NCBI GenBank assembly: GCA_958296045.1
Contig: CATQHT010000001.1
Coordinates: forward strand, 709,395-773,394
Direction of reading: 5' to 3'
Source: Rhodothermales bacterium
Lineage (GTDB): Bacteria > Bacteroidota > Rhodothermia > Rhodothermales > Bin80
Length of the DNA: 64,000 bases
Under the pieces are notes generated by a model, which saw nothing but the letters and a program-made list of their open reading frames with translations, was not told where the DNA came from and searched no databases. Both the position numbers and the translations under genes were made by a program. Positions within the stretch are counted from its first letter, which is position 1. The number at the start of each line of letters is the position of its first letter. Shown in pieces: positions 1 to 7,970 of this stretch.

Positions 1-1
1 T

Positions 2-649
2 TATCGGCCATTCAATGCCCGCATTCATCCGCGCGGTTTTCGCCAGTACCTGGACTATGCCAACGGGCAGCTGGGCGACTGGGGTATTCACTGGCTGGAC
101 CAGGTTTTGTGGTGGACCGAAGAGCGCTTCCCGCATACTGTCTATTCCACTGGAGGGCGTCACGTCAAAGCAGACGGTACGGATGCTCCAGATACACAGG
201 TGGCCACGTTTTCGTTTGCATCATTCACCGCCACTTGGGAGCATCGGCTGTATGCAGCCAATCGGGCGGAGCGTACCAACATCGGCTGCTACTTCTATGG
301 CACCCGCGGCACGCTGCACTTGGGTTGGCGCGACGGATGGACCTTCTACCCTTCACGCCAAGCGGACCCTGAGGTACACGAAGCAGCGGAGCTGGACGCT
401 CCCGATGATCAGAACATCCGGGCGTTGTGGGACGACTTTATACGCGCGATTAACACCGGATCGCGACCTGTGTGCGACATCGACCATGGGTATCGCGCCA
501 CAGCTATGTGCCTGTTAGCAATGATCTCGCTGCGGACTGGGCGAAGCCTGAGCTGGGATGGAGAGCAGGGTCGCATCCTAGGAGACGTGGAGGCCGCAAC
601 TATGATGCGGCGGCCGTACCGAGAGCCTTGGGTATATCCCGAGGTCTAA
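2..649 (+). CDS. Gfo/Idh/MocA family oxidoreductase, C-terminal part (5' truncated by window edge)
   Basis: Open from the first bases of the window to a TAA stop, about 215 codons, so the N-terminal Rossmann NAD(P)-binding domain lies outside. The visible part begins with a stretch containing GDWGIHWLDQVLWW, the G-x-H-x-x-D segment typical of the catalytic C-terminal domain in this family. It continues through the family's beta-sheet domain (GCYFYGTRGTLHLGWRDGW) and a late helix with DDFIRAINTG and CDIDHGYRAT. Members are NAD(P)-dependent dehydrogenases of sugars, inositols and related polyols; the substrate cannot be read from this fragment. It ends next to a long gene-free stretch. Family assignment is confident, specificity unknown. 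Confidence 0.85.
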   Translation, partial: YRPFNARIHPRGFRQYLDYANGQLGDWGIHWLDQVLWWTEERFPHTVYSTGGRHVKADGTDAPDTQVATFSFASFTATWEHRLYAANRAERTNIGCYFYGTRGTLHLGWRDGWTFYPSRQADPEVHEAAELDAPDDQNIRALWDDFIRAINTGSRPVCDIDHGYRATAMCLLAMISLRTGRSLSWDGEQGRILGDVEAATMMRRPYREPWVYPEV

Positions 650-1591
650 TCGTCGCGGCCGCACCCCAGCTACCGACGCCGGGTGATTGTTACGTGCAGC
701 CCGCATGCGGGTGAAGCCATATGTCCGCCAAGGATCACCACCATTGGCGCGCGATGCCCAGCACTTGGTGAGTCCGCTGACCTGCTCCGGTGCGCCTATC
801 TAACTGGTCTGCCTGGGATGCGCGTCACACCCGGCTACATGGTGGTCGCTGCAGGATTGCGCACCACTGAGGCCGCCTGGGCTTCGGAATCTGGCGGCAT
901 CGTTGGAACTCAGCAGCGTGGGTTGGAAGACTCTTATGCCACACCTTTGGGCCCGAACACCGCGGTAGAGTTCCGAGCGGCCTCTCTAACCTGGTCCAAG
1001 CTTTACTGCCTGAGCAGCATGCTGTCGCTCGATTGTGGTGCTGTTCCAGCTATCACGTGGCCCGAGAGGCGCCCCTAATGACCTTCGGATCCCAGCGCAA
1101 TAGACTCACCCCGCTGGCATGCATATTCCGACTTTCGTGCACCCAATCCGAGGCAAGCTAGACAGTGGTGCTGGAGGTTGTCCAGCTGAGTTATGGTGGT
1201 GACGTGGGCTGCCATGCTCCTGGCAAAATGCCTCCGCACGCTGCGTGCCACGGAAATAACGCGCGATCAACGGAAATATCACCGCTGATGTGCCCCGGCT
1301 CTCGTTGCCATGCCCCGACCTCACGGATTGGTCAATAGGACCTCTCACAAGGTCGGGCAATAATGCTATCTGTTCAAGATGCAGACCTTCGGACGGATAC
1401 TGCGAGCCCATGGTCTACTCAACACTTCTTGGCGCAGCAACTGGTGTTCACGTATGGTAACGCGCCCCGACCCGAGGGGAGTCTCCCCAGAATATGATCA
1501 GGTGGCCGCGCAGCAGGCGTTGCACAAGGCACTCGGGCGCATCGGTGGCGGGGGTCGCCACGCAGTCGCTCTTTGCGCATCACCGGCTACC
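650..1591. other. Long stretch without a supportable gene
   Basis: About 940 bp between the oxidoreductase stop and the end of the vWA-like gene. Short open frames exist on both strands (longest about 130 codons at 683-1078, plus), but their translations have no recognisable domain, no protein-like hydrophobic pattern and no convincing ribosome site. I see no tRNA, repeat array or clear terminator. It may be decayed coding sequence or non-coding DNA at the edge of an accessory region. Confidence 0.5.
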
Positions 1592-2476
1592 TCATGGGCA
1601 AACAGACCGGCCGCTCGCTACGTTTAGCATCCCGCGGTAATCGGCCCCCTGAGCTTGGAAGTATCCCGCCCAGAATGCGCAAAATTCCTCGCTCTGTTGC
1701 TTTTCCCCGTTGTGATCCAGCCTAGGGATACGAAAAACAGTCACAGCGACTCCCTCAAGGGCTGACTCCAAGACGTGATAGTTGGGTGAGCCCTTGAGTC
1801 GGTCAAAATCCATGCCATCGTCATAGAAACTCCAAAAGGGACTATTCTGGATCATGTCGGACACAATCAACAGACTCCGTTGGACCTCGGGGTATTTCTC
1901 GCAGCGATCAACGCTGACCTCCGCGATGGAAACAATTATTGGGGAAGTGGAGGTGGGGGGACCCTGGAGGGCGGACTCCAGTGCGTCGTTCATCGGCTTG
2001 ATGAACTCTTTTCGGCGGTGCTGTTCATATTTCTCGTGGTTTACGTTACGAGAGCCTCTATAGTCGTCTGGAGGTCCCCAGCCGGAGGTTCCACAATAAC
2101 AAGCATCCTCTGCGCAGTCCGAGGTGTCAGACAACGTAAACACTTTGACTTCGGTTGGCCTGTGTTGGTCAGGCCCGGTAGGAGTTCGATCCAGAGCATC
2201 CAACTCGGCCTCGATTACGGCCCCGAGTCGACGCAACGCGGCATTTCTAATTCGCCGATCGATTTCATCGGACACATCCACCAGAATTGTTATCTGACCC
2301 GCCAGTTTCCCGCACGCGAGAACGTCGGAGCAGTCGGCACTTTGTCGCGAAATGGCGTTGGCGTGATCTACTCCCGCTCCGAGAAGGAGAATCGTGCCGA
2401 CAAGCAGTGCAAGGCCCTGGCATCGGGCGAAGCGTTTTCCGGCACCTCTTGGGGACCATATTGCGCTATTTACCAT
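1592..2476 (-). CDS. Exported Cys-rich von Willebrand A-like protein, function unknown
   Basis: 294 residues from an ATG. An N-terminal basic segment is followed by a hydrophobic stretch (about 21-35) and a likely signal-peptidase site near HANA at 38-41, so the protein should be exported. Residues 61-71 read QITILVDVSDE: a beta strand followed by D67-x-S69-x-E71, resembling the first MIDAS motif of vWA domains. A second strand SLLIVSDM around 201-208 supplies the later Asp. Mature-part cysteines at 49, 55, 121, 126, 128, 192, 266 and 293 suggest disulfides outside the cytoplasm. It is the last gene of a same-strand trio, 186 bp after a coiled-coil membrane protein. The vWA reading is from motif pattern only; a metal-binding or adhesion role is inference. 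Confidence 0.7.
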   Translation of the reverse strand: MVNSAIWSPRGAGKRFARCQGLALLVGTILLLGAGVDHANAISRQSADCSDVLACGKLAGQITILVDVSDEIDRRIRNAALRRLGAVIEAELDALDRTPTGPDQHRPTEVKVFTLSDTSDCAEDACYCGTSGWGPPDDYRGSRNVNHEKYEQHRRKEFIKPMNDALESALQGPPTSTSPIIVSIAEVSVDRCEKYPEVQRSLLIVSDMIQNSPFWSFYDDGMDFDRLKGSPNYHVLESALEGVAVTVFRIPRLDHNGEKQQSEEFCAFWAGYFQAQGADYRGMLNVASGRSVCP

Positions 2477-2662
2477 AGGTCAGATGTCAAGCTTTATGTT
2501 AGTTCGTGTGCGTTTACAATCAGCGCAGCTCTGGAGCCGCAACGCCATCTGGGAGGAATGCTGGCACAGGTACTTGGCAGGAGTGCTGATCACACCTCAT
2601 TTATCGACGTCCTTCTTCAGTTCGTGCCGATCTACTTGTTCGCTGGTGCAAATGACGCATGG

Positions 2663-4042
2663 CTAGTTCGGAAGGAATGCATCAATCTCCGCCCGCAGAT
2701 CTGATACTCGTCCGCTAAACTCCTGCATTTGCGCCTCGATAGCCTCCAGCTGCTGCTTATGCCGCTCCAGTGCCACCGCCCTTGTCCCAGGGTCAGCAAG
2801 CTCCGGCGGCTCTGGCTGTTTCCAGACTAACTGATCAGCGTCAGTCCAGACTTCACCGTTGATGCCCCTACTTCGCCTGTATAACCGGATTTTCTCCTTG
2901 AACTCATTCTGATGCCTATCGACCTGATCGAGGTAAGCCCTTTGGTGATCATCGATACGTGCAGCCACAATCGATGCAGCGTGGTGCTGAGCGATCGCAT
3001 CACCAAAATGGGACTTGCAGTTCGAGGTAAAGGTATTGCGAAAGGCCACCTCTTTCTCCGCTGCTTTGCCACGCTCCTCCGTGATGCTCTCAACTAGCGC
3101 CTTAAGTGCATCGTCATGGCGTTTCTGCCACTTACGGACCTTAAGATATGGATCGAAAAACAACCAGAAGAACTTGTACGCAGCAAAGGCGCAGGCAATG
3201 AGGCCGATCGTCATCAGCAGGTAGGACTCAAACCCGTCCAGCCTGAACGGGCTGTGAAGGAATAGGCACACCGCTTCGCTCTGCGCAGTTATTTCGGTTT
3301 GGTCTGCCGTGTAACATGTGTTGCCAGGCGGATTGCCCTCACTTGGGTATTCATTCGACAACGCACCCCGATAGTGTCCAACCAGCAGGTTCCAGCATAA
3401 AGCAACCGCGGCAAAGGTTGCTAGACCGAACCAGCCTGTGAGTTTCTTAGCTGGGGCGGCACGCCTAGACATTCGATAAAATGCTGCAAGCAGAAAACCC
3501 AACGCAATCACGTTAACTACGCTAATCCAGAGTGCGAGGCGTTGCCCCGCGGTCTGCCCCCCTAGCAAATTTTTTGCAAAAAGTGGCGCATTAGCGTGCT
3601 CCGTTTCAACATAGAGAACTGCGCCAAGCAGCAGCACGGTCACCCAAGGCCATTGGTACCAAGGTAGACCGAGCAGATACTTTTTCCGAAACTCCGGCAC
3701 CTCCTTGGCGTCCCGCTCTGCGATGCGCTCAGCGTCACGCAGCTCCTTCTCCTTCTTAACGGCCTTGGACTGCAAGTCTCCCAGCTTTGAAAGAGTCTGG
3801 TCGCGGGACGCGCTGAGGTCAGCGACGGATTCAGTTGCTAGTTTGCGCGCTTCCCCCTTGTAATAGTCGCCAACCTCTTCGACAGGTGTATCCGGCATAT
3901 GCCGGTGGCGATAATCGACGATGCTTTCTCGTTCCGCTGCGACGTTACCCCTGTACTCGCTAGACGCAGCCTCCAGAGCTTCCACGAAGGCCGTTCTTAT
4001 ATGGGACTCAAGAGCGTCCGGCTGCGGTGAACCGTTATCCAT
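2663..4042 (-). CDS. Four-helix membrane protein with long cytoplasmic coiled-coil arms, function unknown
   Basis: 459 residues, ATG start. Residues 1-125 are highly charged and helical (coiled coil likely around 62-115). Transmembrane segments lie at about 130-146, 169-189, 204-223 and 273-296, followed by a charged helical C-terminal arm of about 160 residues. The loop between helices 3 and 4 should be extracytoplasmic and holds C243 and C259; helix 3 ends with C216-W-N-L-L-V-G-H-Y. The upstream gene product has the same helix order, the same NLxxGHYxxAL motif and the same Cys spacing, so the two are paralogues. The ATG lies inside the upstream gene (8 nt overlap), implying translational coupling. 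No family was recognised; a hetero-oligomeric envelope complex is inference. Confidence 0.8.
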   Translation of the reverse strand: MDNGSPQPDALESHIRTAFVEALEAASSEYRGNVAAERESIVDYRHRHMPDTPVEEVGDYYKGEARKLATESVADLSASRDQTLSKLGDLQSKAVKKEKELRDAERIAERDAKEVPEFRKKYLLGLPWYQWPWVTVLLLGAVLYVETEHANAPLFAKNLLGGQTAGQRLALWISVVNVIALGFLLAAFYRMSRRAAPAKKLTGWFGLATFAAVALCWNLLVGHYRGALSNEYPSEGNPPGNTCYTADQTEITAQSEAVCLFLHSPFRLDGFESYLLMTIGLIACAFAAYKFFWLFFDPYLKVRKWQKRHDDALKALVESITEERGKAAEKEVAFRNTFTSNCKSHFGDAIAQHHAASIVAARIDDHQRAYLDQVDRHQNEFKEKIRLYRRSRGINGEVWTDADQLVWKQPEPPELADPGTRAVALERHKQQLEAIEAQMQEFSGRVSDLRAEIDAFLPN

Positions 4043-5144
4043 TCTCTCGCTTTGCTATCTCTCGCCCTATGTACTCCAGCTCTAGCGCCAAATTCTGTCC
4101 GCTCTGACCGAACAGGCTTTGGCGATCCCCTCTCAAAGTCTTCGGAAACATCTTCGAGGGATCACTGGGCTCTTCCTCTTCCTCTTCCTCCTCTTCTTCG
4201 TCGGTTTCAATCTCGCCAGCTGCTTTCTCTTGGGCCTGTGCATCTAGATGCGTGACCCAAAGCATAGCAGCTAAGAGCAATGTGAATAACCCAGACAGCA
4301 CCAGAATAAAAGAGAAGCCATTACCAGCGGGGATGAACCGTGTTAGCAATAGGCAGCGAGCCTCTTTGCCAGCCACACTCGGCGAAGTAGACTCACTGAC
4401 AAAACAGCTTTGCGCGATCTCGACGCCATTGTCAGTCACTGGAGCACCGGGAGCCGTGACCTCCTGGACGCTAGGCGCAGGAAAATCTGAAGGCAGTGCA
4501 TCGCTGTAATGCCCGAAGAACAGGTTACAGACTAATCCGATACACCCTATGCCCAAGGCAAGTGCAAAGGCCCACGTCCTGGTATTTGATTGGGGTGCCT
4601 GCTCGGTCGTGGGTAGCGTCAGCGGCTCATCGGCTCCAGGATCGTCCTGGGAATGTACCTGCAATTGCGTTTCTGGGACATCCTCCTCGATGACATCAGC
4701 GGGCTGACCGGAAGTTCCTAACGAGCTGTTCCGGTTTTGCGCGTACTGCCAGATGTGCCCCACAGTAACCCCGACAAGCACATTCACGACTCCGATCAAT
4801 AGACCTTCCCTAAAGGCTATCTGATGGAATGGCCACGAGCTCGACAAGTACACGAGAAACGCCGCTCCCAGCGATTGAAGCAAGATCAGGGCCACCAGAT
4901 ACAGGAGGTACCTCCTCCTTTGCATCCACATCGCGAAACGCGAAGGCCTTACATCCTCTAAGTCTACCTTGGGCGGCGAATTCTGCTGCCATAGAAGGTA
5001 GATTGCAGGACCATGGCGTGACTCGAGCGCCGGACCATGGAGCGGTTCCTGGGGCCTTCGCGAGAAGGGAGACCACAACCGCTGCCAGACACGGCCTTGT
5101 GGCCGTACCGGCTCTTCGGGAGACCTCGGCTGGTTGTCAGCCAC
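4035..5144 (-). CDS. Four-helix membrane protein with acidic cytoplasmic tail, paralogue of the downstream gene
   Basis: 369 residues from a GTG start; an internal Met at 72 just before helix 1 is an alternative. A proline- and arginine-rich cytoplasmic N-terminus (1-78) precedes helices at about 79-100, 115-134, 191-211 and 276-299. Helix 3 ends in C206-N-L-F-F-G-H-Y-S-D-A-L217; the following loop carries C247 and C264, matching the downstream protein. After helix 4 comes a tail with ten consecutive glutamates (316-325), encoded by a CTC/TTC-rich tract on the plus strand. It lacks the long coiled-coil arms of its partner. First gene of the trio 5144 to 1592, after a 770 bp gene-free stretch. 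No known family recognised. Confidence 0.75.
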   Translation of the reverse strand: MADNQPRSPEEPVRPQGRVWQRLWSPFSRRPQEPLHGPALESRHGPAIYLLWQQNSPPKVDLEDVRPSRFAMWMQRRRYLLYLVALILLQSLGAAFLVYLSSSWPFHQIAFREGLLIGVVNVLVGVTVGHIWQYAQNRNSSLGTSGQPADVIEEDVPETQLQVHSQDDPGADEPLTLPTTEQAPQSNTRTWAFALALGIGCIGLVCNLFFGHYSDALPSDFPAPSVQEVTAPGAPVTDNGVEIAQSCFVSESTSPSVAGKEARCLLLTRFIPAGNGFSFILVLSGLFTLLLAAMLWVTHLDAQAQEKAAGEIETDEEEEEEEEEEPSDPSKMFPKTLRGDRQSLFGQSGQNLALELEYIGREIAKRENG

Positions 5145-5917
5145 AAGTCAAGAAGCGAGTCTTAGTGTTTGGCGACATCACCAGCTGGAATCGTTTTCGG
5201 TGCGTAAGATACACTAAACGATGCCACGAGTTGATCCACCCAAGATCTGCACGAAGAATGCACAGAGGGATTGAGCATCCTTGCCTGGGGTGCAGTCGTG
5301 GCAATCATGATCCAGACATCAACGCGGTTCGTCGCAGAACGGCCTGGAGCGCAAACCCGCACGGAGTCCTTCTTGCGAGTACTCGCCTAGCAAAAAGCTT
5401 GACAGCTAACTCTTAAACACCACACGCATTGCCGACGGAACACGGCGCACGCTCACGACACCGCCAGCAGGCGGAGTTGGCAGCCCCCTAAGGCTCTCGG
5501 ATCGGAAGACCCGTTCAGCAGAGTAGGATTGCCACGGAACGCTGCCTGAGTATCGGGCAAGCTCGGCTGATTTCGTTCCTCTGAACTTGCTTCACAATGA
5601 CTACTGATGCCCACCCTGCGCATCGACACGCTAGTCGAGGCGAGAATTCCTGACTTCCGTAGCCAGCGCCCTGGGCGCGGCCGTGCTTGCTGGCGTCACC
5701 CGACTCCACTCTACTGCCTCCAACGTGCCTGTAGGCGTGAGAATGTACTGCTTCCGCTAACCTTCCAGAGCAGGATTGCAAAGGAACCCTGAAGCAGATT
5801 CACGCTCAAATTATGACGGCGTAGAGTCTGCTGGCTACTACACGACTACAACGGCGCGGAGACGCAGACCTCAGCTATGCTCCTGAGCGGGGTACGCCAA
5901 AGCGAGTTGGGTGGGCG
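5145..5917. other. Gene-free stretch upstream of the membrane-protein cassette
   Basis: About 770 bp holding only short open frames without recognisable products. It should contain the promoter of the leftward cassette. A 7-bp inverted repeat, TTAGTGT at 5162-5168 and ACACTAA at 5211-5217, sits just upstream of the GTG start of the first cassette gene; an operator role is possible but unsupported. Confidence 0.4.
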
Positions 5918-6241
5918 TCAGCTGCTCTTAAGAGCCTTCAACCCGCCCAAACCAAACTGAACGCCAAAGGCGGCGCAGGAAAGATCCCACGTCAGCGCAT
6001 CGAAGCTGCCAGCTAAGGTATGGTAGACCACAAAGGCCGTTGTCATCACAGTCAATGCGGCGGCCTGAGATTCCCTGTCGCTCTTACCTACACAGAGCAA
6101 GGCAAAGGCCACCACGCACATCACGAGCATTGCCCAAGAGAGCATGCCCCAATAGTCGCCTGGTATCCAGCTTTCTAGCGCATAGTACACCAAGGCCAGA
6201 AGACCAACAACAGCGTTGAGTGCTGCAATAAGCTTATTCAT
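5918..6241 (-). CDS. Small four-helix membrane protein, second of a tandem paralogous pair
   Basis: 107 residues, ATG start, almost entirely hydrophobic, with about four transmembrane segments and a short charged stretch (GKSDRESQ) between helices 2 and 3. It shares with the gene 123 bp upstream the opening MNK, a VYY/LYF element near residue 19, the segment SWxMLV, and VVxHxTLxGS in the second half. The two are therefore tandem duplicates at roughly 30-35% identity by eye. No enzyme motif is visible. It ends in a run of small and basic residues (KALKSS). Function unknown. Confidence 0.65.
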   Translation of the reverse strand: MNKLIAALNAVVGLLALVYYALESWIPGDYWGMLSWAMLVMCVVAFALLCVGKSDRESQAAALTVMTTAFVVYHTLAGSFDALTWDLSCAAFGVQFGLGGLKALKSS

Positions 6242-6364
6242 CGTCGTTACGATTTGAGTAATTCAGGTACCGGCGGAGTCGGGCTTTGATTCGCAAGGAA
6301 CAGCGCACCACTACGGCGCTTACGCCCCAAGTGTCATAGCCCGAACTCCAAAGGATGGTCAGGG

Positions 6365-6697
6365 TCAGGATCTCAGTTTCCTTCCGATAGCAATGCCACA
6401 CACCACATACAACACCGTGGTGATGGCCCATAGATCGCCGCTGCCCGCGCTGCCACCTAGCGTCTGGTGCACAACCAGAAGCGTCATCAGTAGCGTCCAG
6501 AAGCGGCTGCTGCCACCTCCGTCACTGTCACCGTCGAAGCCAAAACTAAAATACGTCGCCAACAGAGCAGTGACGAGCATTACCCAGCTCATCCACTCCC
6601 ACTGAGAGCCATCGGTGCCTAGAATTGGATCCAGGCAAAAATAGAGCAGCACCAGAAATGCCACAAGAGTGTGAACGCCTCCTAAGACCTTGTTCAT
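6365..6697 (-). CDS. Small four-helix membrane protein, first of a tandem paralogous pair
   Basis: 110 residues, ATG start. Four predicted transmembrane helices; a glycine/aspartate-rich loop (FDGDSDGGGSSR) separates helices 2 and 3. It begins MNKVLGG and contains MSWVMLV and VVHQTLGGSAG, all echoed in the downstream paralogue. The pair is transcribed leftward towards the membrane-protein cassette but is separated from it by about 770 bp, so a shared transcript is not implied. Function unknown. Confidence 0.65.
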   Translation of the reverse strand: MNKVLGGVHTLVAFLVLLYFCLDPILGTDGSQWEWMSWVMLVTALLATYFSFGFDGDSDGGGSSRFWTLLMTLLVVHQTLGGSAGSGDLWAITTVLYVVCGIAIGRKLRS

Positions 6698-7168
6698 AGC
6701 GGTTTCCCGTTGTTTTGAAGGGGATTAGACTGGACAAATATTAACGAATCCTTCGCGGAATCGCAACGAAAGGAACCGCCACTTCACATAGTTTTCTGCC
6801 ATGGGCATGAAACGTTACTAAGATTAGGCTATAGTATCTATCTGTTTAATGTAATGCATGAACTGGGATGGGTGTGTTTTGCTCAGGGTGGCGAAGGGAC
6901 GCTCTTGCTGCAGAGCGGCCGCTGCGTGCAAGAAGGATGCCGAGCATGCGCGCGAGCGACGTGACAATGCGGTCCCGTCCTCTCGGCTCATCTTGCGCGG
7001 CCAAAGAGGCGCGAAGGGTCTGCATGGCGCGGATGCGCAGCTGCGCATCCGACTCAGGAGCGAAGCCGGGTCCGTCTGCCGGTGTGCTCTACTGGATGTT
7101 CGGGTTACAAGCGCATCACAGGCCACCAGGCAAGCACGTCGTCTCCAGCACCTATTAGCGTCAGAAAT
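6698..7168. other. Mostly gene-free stretch between the small membrane proteins and the methyltransferase
   Basis: About 470 bp. The part nearest the small membrane genes (6698-6845) is AT-richer and probably carries their promoter. The rest is GC-rich and contains one short minus-strand frame with coding-like composition, listed separately. No RNA gene or repeat was recognised. Confidence 0.4.
6846..7025 (-). CDS. Possible short ORF or gene remnant, unknown
   Basis: A 59-codon frame from ATG to TAA on the minus strand, downstream of and codirectional with the methyltransferase. Its translation looks protein-like (MQTLRASLAAQDEPRGRD, then a helix-like TSLARMLGILLARSG), third positions are GC-rich, and the frame stays open about 20 codons upstream of the Met before a stop. 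It could be a tiny gene or the C-terminal remnant of a larger one. Other frames here are also open, so support is weak. Confidence 0.2.
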   Translation of the reverse strand: MQTLRASLAAQDEPRGRDRIVTSLARMLGILLARSGRSAARASLRHPEQNTPIPVHALH

Positions 7169-7867
7169 CTAACGGCGCTCTAGCAGCCAGCCTCCGTACA
7201 GGAGTCCAGCCCAATATCGGTGAATGAGCCGCAGCCCCGCGTCGTGGCAGATCTGCATTATGCGCTCCTCAGGTACCCATGCGATCCCAGCAGCCAACCG
7301 CCGCAAAAGCCGTGCCTTAGCAGCATCACCATACCCTCGAAGGCTCATATAGCGCTTCCAGGCCTCATAGAAAAAGGCATGGTGAGGTGCCGACCGGTCT
7401 CCATGCAGGTCAAAGAGCGCTACCGTACCGCCCTTTGGCATTCGCTCCGACACGCTGGCCATCAACTGCTCCTTAGCACCATCGTCGCGTAGGAAATGCA
7501 TCACGTTGATGACTGTGGCCGCATCGTACCGCTCAGAAGCCGGAAGCTCGTGCACATATCCGTGGTAGAAGCTGGTGCGGCCTCCAGCACCCACCTTCTG
7601 TGCCACCCGCTGCGACAGCCGTATCATCTCCGCGCTGGGGTCGACAGCCGTAAAAGACCATCCCGGCGCACTGGGCGCAAATGACCTGAACTCCTGGCCA
7701 GTGCCACAGCCTACAATCAGCACACGGGCCGATGCGCCCGCCCTTTCTAACAGCAGCGCCAGCGTCGCCGGAAATAACGTGTCATATCCCGGAATTACGC
7801 GGTGCGCCAGATCCTCGTAAATCTCGCCGTAGTCGCCGTCAAAGTTGAACGCCTCCGCGTTTAGCAT
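7169..7867 (-). CDS. Class I SAM-dependent methyltransferase
   Basis: 232 residues from the ATG at 7867; the frame is open to a TTG at 7930, but the extra 21 residues look unlike the family. The Rossmann motif I reads VLIVGCGTGQEF, followed by an acidic strand end TAVDPSAEM for SAM binding and a later RYDAATVINVMHFL motif typical of class I enzymes. The start (FDGDYGEIYEDLAHRVIPGYD) resembles the CmoA-like group of small-molecule and tRNA-wobble methyltransferases. The acceptor cannot be deduced. It is divergent from msrP, with about 100 bp between the two starts. Confidence 0.85.
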   Translation of the reverse strand: MLNAEAFNFDGDYGEIYEDLAHRVIPGYDTLFPATLALLLERAGASARVLIVGCGTGQEFRSFAPSAPGWSFTAVDPSAEMIRLSQRVAQKVGAGGRTSFYHGYVHELPASERYDAATVINVMHFLRDDGAKEQLMASVSERMPKGGTVALFDLHGDRSAPHHAFFYEAWKRYMSLRGYGDAAKARLLRRLAAGIAWVPEERIMQICHDAGLRLIHRYWAGLLYGGWLLERR

Positions 7868-7970
7868 TCCCTTACCATTGCCCGCAGTCGCCTCAGCCAC
7901 CTGAACGAACCGGTTTGCCCTTAGTAACAACAGCCATTACCCCGCTCCCACGTATACCTTTTCGTGTGAT

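Noticed and set aside
683..1078. Open frame of 131 codons in the long gap after the oxidoreductase
   Set aside because: No domain, no hydrophobic pattern and no ribosome site; composition looks random.
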